A stretch of DNA of 6,786 nt from an uncultured Phenylobacterium sp. (GCA_945952175.1 CAMFHW010000238.1:1-6786); one strand, 5' to 3'; numbered from the stretch's first letter, positions 1 through 6,497 are shown. Notes: a model not told the origin generated them from the sequence alone. A program made the numbers and translations.

Positions 1-1120
<1,120 letters not shown>

Positions 1121-1132
1121 GAAATCGGGCTC

Positions 1133-2119
1133 TTACGCATAGCGGCGCTCGGCCAGGGCGATCTGGCCGGCGAGGAAGTCGGGGAAGGCGATGCCCTGGA
1201 CGCCGAGCGCCTTCGGATAGAGCGAGGCCTTGGTCAGGCCGGGCAGCGTATTGATCTCGAGGAAGACGACACCCGCGTCTGTGACGATGAAGTCGCTCCG
1301 CGAATAGCCCATGGCGCCGACGGCCCTGTGGGCCGCGAGCGCGCCCGCCTGCAAGGCGGCGTTGACCTGCGGCGCGAACCGGGCCGGGCAGATCTCCTGG
1401 GTGGTCGACGTCAGATACTTGCCCTTGTAGTCGAAGGCGCCCTCGCCCGGCACGATCTCGATCGGCGGCAGGGCGATCAGCGAACCGTCGGCCTGCTCCA
1501 AGACCGCGCAGGTCGCCTCGGCCCCCGCGATGAAGGGCTCGACCAGATAGGCCTCGCGCCGGGCCGCCTCGGCCAAGCGGTCGAGGTCCTCGGGCTTGTT
1601 GACGAAGATCAGGCCGTAGCTCGACCCCTCCGCGACCGGCTTGGCGACCAGCCGCCCGATCCGCTTGAAGTCCTCTGTCGCGGCCGCGACCGAGACGGTC
1701 GGCGGCACGGTCACGCCCTGCTCGGAGACCACCACCTTGGTCGCGGCCTTGTCGAAGGCGAGCTTGCTGGCCGCCGCGCCGGACCCCGTGAAGGCCACGC
1801 GCCGCGCTTCGGCGAGCGCGGCGAGCTGGCCGTTCTCGGCGGCGCCGCCATGCTGGGCCAGGATCAGCACCCGGCCCTCCGAGGCGGCGCGATCCAGGGC
1901 GATCTCGATCTCGCCGACCGGACGGCCGTCGGCCGGGAAGTCCAGCTCGAACGGCCGCTGGTGCGCGGCGAGCTTGGCGCGATCGGCCTCATGCACGCGC
2001 CCGTCGGGCGCCTGGAACCAGAGGTCCGCGTCGGGCAGGGCGGCGGCCACGGCCTGGGCGCTGGCCACGGAGACCAGGCGCTCGCGGTTGGTCCCGCCGA
2101 ACAGGATCGTCTTCAGCAT
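1133..2119 (-). CDS. D-alanine--D-alanine ligase-like ATP-grasp enzyme inside the met operon
   Basis: A complete 328-residue ATP-grasp protein, the usual length for Ddl (about 300-370). It is probably cytosolic and would join two carboxylate/amino substrates using ATP. Ddl landmarks appear in order: GGTNRERLVSVAS (8-20, with the first-substrate Glu13), HGGAAENG (90-97), TGSGAAASKLAFDK (111-124), KPVAEGSSYG (160-169, ATP loop), VEPFIAG (193-199), FDYKGKY (229-235, omega loop with Lys234-Tyr235), RSDF (274-277) and EINTLPGLTKASLYPKA (288-304). Asp276, Glu288 and Asn290 fit the metal ligands and Ser299 the catalytic serine. The omega loop has Lys-Gly where E. coli DdlB has Glu-Ala. The ATG overlaps the metH first-half stop by one base (TGATG), with only a weak upstream GAG, so translation is probably coupled. 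The family is clear; the true substrate is not. Housekeeping ddl normally sits in the mur/fts cluster, so this is likely a paralog. Confidence 0.9.
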   Translation of the reverse strand: MLKTILFGGTNRERLVSVASAQAVAAALPDADLWFQAPDGRVHEADRAKLAAHQRPFELDFPADGRPVGEIEIALDRAASEGRVLILAQHGGAAENGQLAALAEARRVAFTGSGAAASKLAFDKAATKVVVSEQGVTVPPTVSVAAATEDFKRIGRLVAKPVAEGSSYGLIFVNKPEDLDRLAEAARREAYLVEPFIAGAEATCAVLEQADGSLIALPPIEIVPGEGAFDYKGKYLTSTTQEICPARFAPQVNAALQAGALAAHRAVGAMGYSRSDFIVTDAGVVFLEINTLPGLTKASLYPKALGVQGIAFPDFLAGQIALAERRYA

Positions 2120-3180
2120 CAGGCGAGCTCGAACGGCTCCAGGCCCGCGAGCCGCATGGCCTTCGGGCGTTCCGGCACGGGTCGCGGGGTCACGCCCGCC
2201 ACGGCCTGGGCCACGTGGGCGATGTGGTCCGGCGTCGTCCCGCAGCAGCCGCCGAGGATATTGACCAGGCCCTGCTCGGCCCACTCGTGCAGCTCGTGGC
2301 TGGTCTCGTGCGGCTGCTCGTCATATTCGCCGAAGGCGTTGGGCAGGCCGGCGTTCGGATAGGCCGAGACCAGGGTGTCGGCCACCCGCGCCAGCTCGGC
2401 GATATGCGGCCGCATCAGCTCGGCGCCCAGGGCGCAGTTGAAGCCCACCGCGAACGGCTTGGCATGCCGCACCGAGTTCCAGAAGGCCTCGGCGGTCTGG
2501 CCCGACAGGGTGCGGCCCGAGCGGTCGGTGATCGTGCCGCTGATCCAGATCGGCAACGGCTCGTAGCCCTCGTCCTCGAGGTCGAGGATCGCCTTGACCG
2601 CGGCCTTGCAGTTCAGGGTGTCGGTGATGGTCTCGATCAGGAACAGGTCGACGCCGCCGTCGTGCAGGGCGATCATCTGCTCGCGATAGGCTTCGTAGAC
2701 TTCCTCGAAGGTCACGCTGCGCGCGCCCGGATCGTTCACGTCCGACGACATGCTGAGCATCTTGTTCAGCGGCCCGATCGACCCTGCCACGAAGCGCGGC
2801 TTTCCCGGCTCCTTCGCCGTCCAGCGGTCAGCCACCTCGCGGGCGATCTTCGCGCCCTCCAGGTTGATGTCGCGCACCGCGCCCTGCAGCTCGTAGTCCG
2901 CCTGGGCGATGGTGGTCGCCGAGAAGGTGTTGGTCTCCGAGATGTCGGCCCCGGCGGCGTAATACTGGTCGTGCAGGTCGGCCACGATGTCCGGCCGCGT
3001 CAGGCACAGGATATCGTTGTTGCCCTTCAGCTGGCCGTTGTGATGGGCGAACCGGTCGCCGCGATAGTCGGCCTCGTCCAGCTTGCGCTTCTGGAACATC
3101 ACGCCCCAGGAACCGTCGAGAATCAGGATTCGCTGCTTGGCGATTTCCTTAAGTTTCGCAATGCGTTCAGCGCGAATCAT
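2119..3180 (-). CDS. metH: MetH first half: homocysteine S-methyltransferase domain protein
   Basis: The 353-residue homocysteine-binding module of cobalamin-dependent methionine synthase as a free-standing protein. It should take a methyl group from methylcobalamin carried by the other MetH half (1-1120) and put it on homocysteine. Motifs: ILDGSWGVMFQ (20-30), ETNTF (82-86), AGSIGPLNKML (132-142), DLFLIETITD (178-187), GFNCALGA (246-253) and GGCCGTTPDHI (310-320). Cys249, Cys312 and Cys313 are the three zinc-ligating cysteines that activate the homocysteine thiol. The protein ends soon after the barrel, where a full MetH would continue into the pterin domain. The ATG overlaps the metF stop (ATGA), with a GGAGG Shine-Dalgarno 7 nt upstream at 3188-3192. 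The first codons are unusually A/T-rich (ATT, GCT, GAA, ATT, AAA, CTT), as expected at a real start with low mRNA structure. The next gene overlaps this stop. Confidence 0.96.
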   Translation of the reverse strand: MIRAERIAKLKEIAKQRILILDGSWGVMFQKRKLDEADYRGDRFAHHNGQLKGNNDILCLTRPDIVADLHDQYYAAGADISETNTFSATTIAQADYELQGAVRDINLEGAKIAREVADRWTAKEPGKPRFVAGSIGPLNKMLSMSSDVNDPGARSVTFEEVYEAYREQMIALHDGGVDLFLIETITDTLNCKAAVKAILDLEDEGYEPLPIWISGTITDRSGRTLSGQTAEAFWNSVRHAKPFAVGFNCALGAELMRPHIAELARVADTLVSAYPNAGLPNAFGEYDEQPHETSHELHEWAEQGLVNILGGCCGTTPDHIAHVAQAVAGVTPRPVPERPKAMRLAGLEPFELA

Positions 3181-4112
3181 GCGGCGGCCTCCGAAGGTTC
3201 CGACGGCTCCTCGCGCACGCCCAGCACACGGCAGATGGCGTAGACGAGGTCGGCCCGGTTGAGCGTGTAGAAGTGGAAGTCCGAGAAGCCCTCCTCGGCC
3301 AGGCGGGCGCACATCTCGGTGGCGACCGAACCGGCGATCAGCCGCCGGGTCTCGGGGTCCTTGTCCAGCCCCTCGAACAGGTTGCCCAGCCAGCCCGGCA
3401 GCGGAATGCCGACCGGCCCGGCCATCTTCTTCAGCCCTTTGAAGTTCGACACCGGCATGATCCCCGGCGAGATCGGGATGGTCACGCCCGCCTTCCGCAC
3501 CCGGTCCATGAACCGCAGGAAGCTGTCGATGTCGTAGAAGAACTGGGTGATCGCCCGGGTCGCCCCGGCGTCGATCTTGGCCTTCAGCACGTCGATATCG
3601 TGGTCGACCGACGGGCTCTCCGGATGCACCTGCGGATAGAGGCTGACGCTCACCTCGAAGGGCGCGATCGCCTTGATGCCGCTGGTCAGCTCCGTGGCGT
3701 TCAGATAGCCGTCGGGCCGCGGGACATAGACCCCGCCGATCTGGCCGGGCGGGTCGCCGCGCAGGGCCACGATGTGACGGATGCCGGCGTCCCAATAGGC
3801 CTGCACCACCTCGTCGACCTCGGCGCGGCTGGCCTCGACGCAGGTCAGGTGCGCGGCGGGGCGAAGGCTCGTCTCCTTCAGCATCCGCACGACGGTGCGG
3901 TGCGTGCGGTCGCGCGTGGACCCACCGGCGCCATAGGTCACCGAGACGAAGGACGGGTTCAGCGGCTCGAGCCTGCGGATCGCCTCCCACAGGCTCTCCT
4001 CCGCCTCCGGGGTCTTGGGCGGCGAGAACTCGAACGAGACGCTCGGGCGCTTGGCGAGGCCCGCCCCGGCGCGGGCGACAGGCCCCAAGGCGCTTGCAGA
4101 CGGCGGGCTCAT
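3177..4112 (-). CDS. metF: 5,10-methylenetetrahydrofolate reductase
   Basis: A 311-residue cytosolic flavoenzyme that reduces 5,10-methylene-THF to 5-methyl-THF, the methyl donor for the MetH proteins encoded just downstream. Full length (E. coli MetF is about 296 residues). Motifs: SFEFSPPKT (26-34) with Glu28, the catalytic acid position; SVTYGAGGSTRDRT (57-70); HLTCVEASR (88-96); HIVALRGDPP (113-122) with Asp120, the flavin-tuning acid; ITQFFYD (188-194) with Gln190; and ISPGIMPV. Both Glu28 and Asp120 fall at the same numbers as in the E. coli enzyme. The start ATG overlaps the stop of the upstream regulator (ATGA) and has a strong AAAGGAG Shine-Dalgarno 6 nt away. The 3' end overlaps the metH first-half ATG. 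The last residues (EEPSEPSEAAA) look like an unstructured acidic tail. Function is very secure. Confidence 0.97.
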   Translation of the reverse strand: MSPPSASALGPVARAGAGLAKRPSVSFEFSPPKTPEAEESLWEAIRRLEPLNPSFVSVTYGAGGSTRDRTHRTVVRMLKETSLRPAAHLTCVEASRAEVDEVVQAYWDAGIRHIVALRGDPPGQIGGVYVPRPDGYLNATELTSGIKAIAPFEVSVSLYPQVHPESPSVDHDIDVLKAKIDAGATRAITQFFYDIDSFLRFMDRVRKAGVTIPISPGIMPVSNFKGLKKMAGPVGIPLPGWLGNLFEGLDKDPETRRLIAGSVATEMCARLAEEGFSDFHFYTLNRADLVYAICRVLGVREEPSEPSEAAA

Positions 4113-5080
4113 GCGGCGCTCCTTTGCGGATTATAGGCCCGTTCGGCCGTCCAGATCTTCACGGTCAGGCCGTCGCCGCGGGCCGGCGGCAGCGCCACCG
4201 CCGAGACCTTGGCCAGGCCCGCCTCGTGCAGCCAGCGCTCCATCTCGGGCTCGGCGAAGCCCAGGCGGCGGTGCTGGTGCTGCTCGCGCAGGAACTCCAG
4301 CTTGTGCGGCGCGAAGTCGACGATGATCAGCCGGCCGCCCTCGGCCACCAGACGCCCGGCCTCGCGCACGGCGGCGGCGGGATCGCCCAGATAGTGCAGC
4401 ACCTGGTGGACCACCACGAGGTCGGCGCTCTGCCCCGGCAGGCGCGTGCCGAAGATGTCGCCATGGCGCAACTCGCAGCGCGCGAGGCCCGCCTCCGCCA
4501 CATGGGTGCGGGCGATGTTCAGCATCTGCTGCGACAGGTCGAGGCCCATCGCCACATCGGCATGGGGCCCCAGCAGGGTCAGCATGCGGCCGGTGCCGCT
4601 GCCCAGGTCGACCATCCGCTTGAACGGCCCCGGCCCGGCGGCCTTGAGGATCGCCGCTTCGACCGCCGCCTCGGACACATAGAGCGACCGGATCTCGTCC
4701 CAGCGGGCGGCGTTGCGCGCGAAGTATTCGCCGGCCTCGGCCGAGCGCTCGGCGCGCACGGCCTGCAGGCGTTCCACGTCGCGGATCAGCACCGGATCGG
4801 CGGGATCGACGGTGCGCAGCACCTCGTCGGCCAGGCGCCGCGCGTCCCCGCCCGCGACGAGGCGATAGAACACCCACGCGCCGTCCGGGAACCGCTCGAC
4901 CAGGCCGGCCTCGGCCAGCAGCTTCAGATGCCGCGAGACACGGGGCTGGCTTTGGTCCAGAACCTTGCACAGCTCCAGCACGGCCAGCTCCTCGTGGGCC
5001 AGCAGGGCGAGGATGCGCAGGCGCGACGGCTCGCCCGCCGCGCGCAACACATCGACCGCCTGGTCCGCCGAAAGACTCAT
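4109..5080 (-). CDS. ArsR-family regulator fused to a SAM-dependent methyltransferase
   Basis: A 323-residue two-domain protein. Residues 1 to about 95 form an ArsR/SmtB winged helix: AGEPSRLRILALL (15-27), recognition region QSQPRVSRHLKLL (43-55), wing around 61-74. The position of the classical metal-binding CxC contains only Cys38 (ELCKV), so arsenic or heavy-metal sensing is unlikely. A linker (about 96-150) leads to a class I methyltransferase fold: VDLGSGTGRMLTLL (157-170, SAM-binding motif I), GLDLSQQML (179-187), HGDIF (206-210), VVVHQVLHYLGDP (222-234), EGGRLIIVDFAPH (247-259) and EHQ-type basic segment EFLREQHQHRRLGF (262-275). It is the first gene of the metF-metH operon, behind a palindromic operator, so it probably senses SAM or SAH and autoregulates. 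ArsR-family regulators of methionine genes (SahR, SamR) are known in Proteobacteria; orthology is not shown here. Whether the methyltransferase is catalytic or only a sensor is open. Confidence 0.9.
   Translation of the reverse strand: MSLSADQAVDVLRAAGEPSRLRILALLAHEELAVLELCKVLDQSQPRVSRHLKLLAEAGLVERFPDGAWVFYRLVAGGDARRLADEVLRTVDPADPVLIRDVERLQAVRAERSAEAGEYFARNAARWDEIRSLYVSEAAVEAAILKAAGPGPFKRMVDLGSGTGRMLTLLGPHADVAMGLDLSQQMLNIARTHVAEAGLARCELRHGDIFGTRLPGQSADLVVVHQVLHYLGDPAAAVREAGRLVAEGGRLIIVDFAPHKLEFLREQHQHRRLGFAEPEMERWLHEAGLAKVSAVALPPARGDGLTVKIWTAERAYNPQRSAA
4119..4125 (-). promoter_or_regulatory. Strong Shine-Dalgarno of metF inside the upstream gene
   Basis: AAAGGAG, 6 nt before the metF ATG and within the last codons of the ArsR-methyltransferase gene. 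It fixes the metF start at 4112 and suggests metF is translated more strongly than the regulator that precedes it. Confidence 0.85.
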
Positions 5081-5085
5081 GGGCG

Positions 5086-5103
5086 CATAAAGATATCTTT
5101 ATG
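5086..5103. promoter_or_regulatory. 18-bp perfect palindromic operator upstream of the ArsR-methyltransferase gene
   Basis: CATAAAGATATCTTTATG is a perfect inverted repeat centred between 5094 and 5095, ending 5 nt before the start codon at 5080. It stands out as an A/T-rich block in very GC-rich DNA. A further copy of the right half, TCTTTATG, follows directly at 5104-5111, giving three half-sites: 5086-5093, 5096-5103 and 5104-5111. A short dyad of this kind suits a winged-helix dimer of the ArsR class, and its place over the predicted promoter suggests autorepression. The palindrome is read directly; the binding protein is inferred. Confidence 0.85.
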
Positions 5104-5115
5104 TCTTTATGTCAA
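5087..5115 (-). promoter_or_regulatory. Predicted sigma-70 promoter of the met operon
   Basis: On the minus strand, TTGACA at 5115-5110 is a perfect -35 consensus. With a 17-nt spacer the -10 position is CTTTAT at 5092-5087, a weak match (3 of 6). The palindrome covers the spacer and -10, and the third half-site overlaps the -35, so a bound repressor would block polymerase. The predicted transcription start falls at or next to the A of the ATG at 5080, suggesting a leaderless message; no Shine-Dalgarno sequence is present. The -35 is convincing, the -10 tentative. Confidence 0.55.
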
Positions 5116-5131
5116 GTGAACGGCAGCGCGA

Positions 5132-5500
5132 TCAGCGACCGCTCACGCTCCGCAGATAGGCGATCAGGTCGGCCCTGTCCTGAGCCGATTTCACGCGGCC
5201 GAACATCCGCGTGCCGGGAACCATGCCGCCCGGATCGGCCAGCCAGGCGTCGAGCCGGACCGCGTCCCAGGTGAAGCCCTGGGCGGCCAGGGCGGAGCTG
5301 TAGCGATAGCCGGGAACCGAGGCCACGCGCCGGCCATAGACGCCACGATGCCTGGGGCCGATGCGGTCCTGGTCCACGGCGTGGCAGAAGCCGCAGCGTC
5401 CGGCATAGAGCCGTTCGCCCCGCACCGGATCGCCGGCGGCGTGCGCGGCCGCCGGAGCGGCCACGCACAGGAGGATCAGCAACAACTCAGCGCGGCGCAT
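5132..5500 (-). CDS. Periplasmic class I cytochrome c
   Basis: A 122-residue precursor of a small soluble c-type cytochrome (about 100 residues mature). Residues 1-22 are a Sec signal peptide: MRR, hydrophobic AELLLILLCVAAPAAA, and a likely signal-peptidase site near AHA-A. Haem attachment is CGFCH (36-40: Cys36, Cys39, axial His40). IGPRHRGVYGRR (47-58) is the typical class I loop after the haem. The sixth ligand is most likely Met99 in PGTRMF (95-100), and the last helix is DRADLIAYLRSV. It would carry single electrons in the periplasm; its partners cannot be read from the sequence. The ATG at 5500 has GGAG 8 nt upstream and places the signal peptide at the N-terminus. The first 14 bases overlap the end of the NmrA-like gene, so the two form one operon under the TetR-type operators. 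Confidence 0.93.
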   Translation of the reverse strand: MRRAELLLILLCVAAPAAAHAAGDPVRGERLYAGRCGFCHAVDQDRIGPRHRGVYGRRVASVPGYRYSSALAAQGFTWDAVRLDAWLADPGGMVPGTRMFGRVKSAQDRADLIAYLRSVSGR

Positions 5501-6329
5501 CTTGGCCGCTCCAGACGCCGGAGGCCGCCACGCGCGCCACATAGGCCGCGAAGTCGGTAGGTTCGCGCGCCAGCACCTGTCGCACCCCGTCACGCACCGG
5601 CGTGTTGCGTCCGTCGAGCACGGTGGTGAACAGATGCAGGGTGAGTTCGATCACCTCGGCCGGCACGCCGGCCTGGGCCATCCCTTCGCGATAGGCCTCG
5701 GCGGGGATCGGGACATAGGCGACCGGCCGGCCCGTCGCCTTGGCGATCTCGGCCGTCGCCTCGGCGAAGGTCAGGGCGCGGGGTCCGGTCAGCTCATAGA
5801 GCTTGCCGACGTGGCCGGGCTCGGTCAGCACCTTGGCGGCGACCTCTGCGATGTCCTCCACGTCGACGAAGGGCTCGGGCGCGGTGCCCGCCGGCAGGGC
5901 CAGCTCGCCCGCGAGGATCGGCTCCAGGAAGAAGGACTCGTCGAAATTCTGGTCGAACCAGCTGGCCCGCAGCACCGTCCAGTCGGCCCCCGAGGCCTGC
6001 AGGACGGCCTCCGCCGCTTCGGCCTCGGGCTCGCCGCGGCCGGACAGCAGCACCAGCCGCGTGCAGCCGGCGGCCATGGCTTCGGCGAAGAAGGCCCTCA
6101 CCGTCTCCAGGGCGCCCGGAACCGCGATGTCCGGCTGAAAACAGACATAGGCCGCGGAGGCGCCGGCCAGGGCGGCCCCCCAGGTCGAGCGGTCCTCCCA
6201 GTCGAAGGCCGGCTTCGCCCGGCGCGAGCCCATCCGGACCCGCCGTCCCACCGTCGCCAGCCGCGCGGCCAGTCGCCGCCCCGTCTTGCCCGTCGCCCCC
6301 GTCACCAGGATCAGGTCGTTGGTGGTCAT
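5487..6329 (-). CDS. NmrA-like NAD(P)-binding (atypical SDR) protein
   Basis: A 280-residue cytosolic Rossmann-fold protein of the NmrA/NAD(P)H-binding group. The N-terminal strand leads into LVTGATGKTGRRLA (8-21), where Gly11, Gly14 and Gly17 form the dinucleotide-binding GxxGxxG; MGSRR follows the second strand and suggests preference for NADP(H) through its arginines. Later landmarks are RLVLLSGRGEPE, WTVLRASWFDQNF (the NmrA-family substrate region), PFVDVEDIAEVAAKVL, and LYELTGPRALTFAEATAEIA. Relatives include quinone-oxidoreductase-like enzymes (QOR2 group) and redox-sensing regulators that lack activity; the sequence alone does not choose between them. The ATG at 6329 has GGAG 7 nt upstream. 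It is the first gene of a two-gene operon with cytochrome c and divergent from tetR, with operators between. Confidence 0.9.
   Translation of the reverse strand: MTTNDLILVTGATGKTGRRLAARLATVGRRVRMGSRRAKPAFDWEDRSTWGAALAGASAAYVCFQPDIAVPGALETVRAFFAEAMAAGCTRLVLLSGRGEPEAEAAEAVLQASGADWTVLRASWFDQNFDESFFLEPILAGELALPAGTAPEPFVDVEDIAEVAAKVLTEPGHVGKLYELTGPRALTFAEATAEIAKATGRPVAYVPIPAEAYREGMAQAGVPAEVIELTLHLFTTVLDGRNTPVRDGVRQVLAREPTDFAAYVARVAASGVWSGQDAPR
5509..5512 (-). promoter_or_regulatory. Shine-Dalgarno deciding the cytochrome c start
   Basis: GGAG 8 nt before the ATG at 5500, inside the 3' end of the NmrA-like gene. It supports 5500 over the in-frame start at 5593, which would put about 30 charged residues before the signal peptide. 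Confidence 0.7.
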
Positions 6330-6336
6330 CTCGTAT

Positions 6337-6340
6337 CTCC
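6337..6340 (-). promoter_or_regulatory. Shine-Dalgarno deciding the NmrA-like start
   Basis: GGAG 7 nt before the ATG at 6329. It supports this start over the in-frame GTG at 6362, which sits inside operator O1 and would add 11 residues ahead of the Rossmann strand. Confidence 0.75.
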
Positions 6341-6347
6341 GTTGAAT

Positions 6348-6362
6348 GTGAGCCAACCTCAC
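6348..6362. promoter_or_regulatory. TetR-type operator O1 (GTGAG-N5-CTCAC)
   Basis: GTGAGCCAACCTCAC, a perfect inverted repeat with 5-bp arms around a 5-bp centre. It lies between the predicted operon transcription start (about 6365) and the NmrA-like start codon. It shares its right arm with O2 and O3. Binding by the divergent TetR protein is inferred from the layout. Confidence 0.8.
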
Positions 6363-6371
6363 TTTCTAAAC

Positions 6372-6386
6372 GTGATACTCCCTCAC
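6372..6386. promoter_or_regulatory. TetR-type operator O2 (GTGAT-N5-CTCAC)
   Basis: GTGATACTCCCTCAC matches O1 with one arm mismatch. Its centre is 24 bp from that of O1, a little over two helical turns. It covers the predicted -10 box (6372-6377) and part of the spacer of the operon promoter, the position expected for direct repression. Confidence 0.75.
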
Positions 6387-6399
6387 ATTCCGCAGTCAA
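6372..6399 (-). promoter_or_regulatory. Predicted promoter of the NmrA-cytochrome c operon
   Basis: On the minus strand, TTGACT at 6399-6394 (5 of 6 to the -35 consensus), a 16-nt spacer, then TATCAC at 6377-6372 (4 of 6 to the -10 consensus). The start point would fall near 6365, giving a leader of about 36 nt that includes O1 and the Shine-Dalgarno. Its exact overlap with O2 strengthens the prediction. Confidence 0.6.
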
Positions 6400-6432
6400 G
6401 ACAGCCCGCCAGGACCTCGGCTGGGCGCTTTC

Positions 6433-6447
6433 CCTTGCGTGGCAAGG
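6433..6447. repeat. Short inverted repeat upstream of tetR
   Basis: CCTTGC-GTG-GCAAGG: two perfect 6-bp arms around 3 bp, different in sequence from the O1-O3 operators. It overlaps the candidate tetR -35 (TTGCGT at 6435-6440). It has no T-run for a terminator. It could be a second regulator's site, or chance. Confidence 0.45.
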
Positions 6448-6461
6448 CTTTCCGCAATAAT
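6435..6461 (+). promoter_or_regulatory. Candidate promoter of tetR
   Basis: AATAAT at 6456-6461 matches the -10 consensus at 5 of 6 positions, and TTGCGT at 6435-6440 is a partial -35 with a short 15-bp spacer. Transcription would start near 6468, in the middle of O3, so repressor binding there would shut off its own gene. The -10 is the stronger half of the call. Confidence 0.45.
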
Positions 6462-6476
6462 ATGAGCCGTTCTCAC
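6462..6476. promoter_or_regulatory. TetR-type operator O3 (ATGAG-N5-CTCAC)
   Basis: ATGAGCCGTTCTCAC matches O1 with one arm mismatch, and the next outer bases (T6461 and A6477) also pair. It lies at the predicted tetR transcription start and 22 bp before the preferred tetR ATG, fitting autorepression. Confidence 0.75.
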
Positions 6477-6497
6477 ATTTTCTTGATTGGCGGCGAC

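Noticed and set aside
1133..2284. A longer ligase starting at a GTG at 2284
   Set aside because: The extra 55 residues are Arg/Gly/Pro-rich and out of frame over the end of the first MetH half; the Ddl homology begins exactly at the ATG at 2119.
2215..3243. A long plus-strand open frame opposite the first MetH half
   Set aside because: Shadow of a confidently identified gene; no recognisable domain and no credible start signal.
4109..5080. Arsenic or metal sensor role for the ArsR-type protein
   Set aside because: The CxC metal-site pattern is missing (only Cys38), no resistance genes are nearby, and the operon is entirely methyl-cycle.
5077..5088. A three-codon upstream reading frame (ATG CGC CCA TGA) overlapping the regulator start
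   Set aside because: It would lie before the predicted transcription start, and its ATG is simply the end of the palindrome.
4094..5119. A 341-codon plus-strand open frame opposite the ArsR-methyltransferase gene
   Set aside because: Mirror frame of a gene with clear helix-turn-helix and SAM-binding motifs; it also runs through the palindromic operator.
5081..5131. A SAM riboswitch before the methyl-cycle operon
   Set aside because: SAM/SAH riboswitches are common before alphaproteobacterial methionine genes, but the gap is 51 nt, is occupied by the promoter and palindrome, and leaves essentially no leader RNA.
6402..6423. A possible hairpin CAGCC-N12-GGCTG in the divergent intergenic region
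   Set aside because: Only 5-bp arms with a 12-bp loop and no T-run; expected by chance in GC-rich DNA.
6462..6497. An upstream in-frame start for tetR at 6462, adding 12 residues
   Set aside because: It falls in operator O3 and before the predicted transcription start, with no Shine-Dalgarno. It is not fully excluded because the 6498 start also has a weak one.
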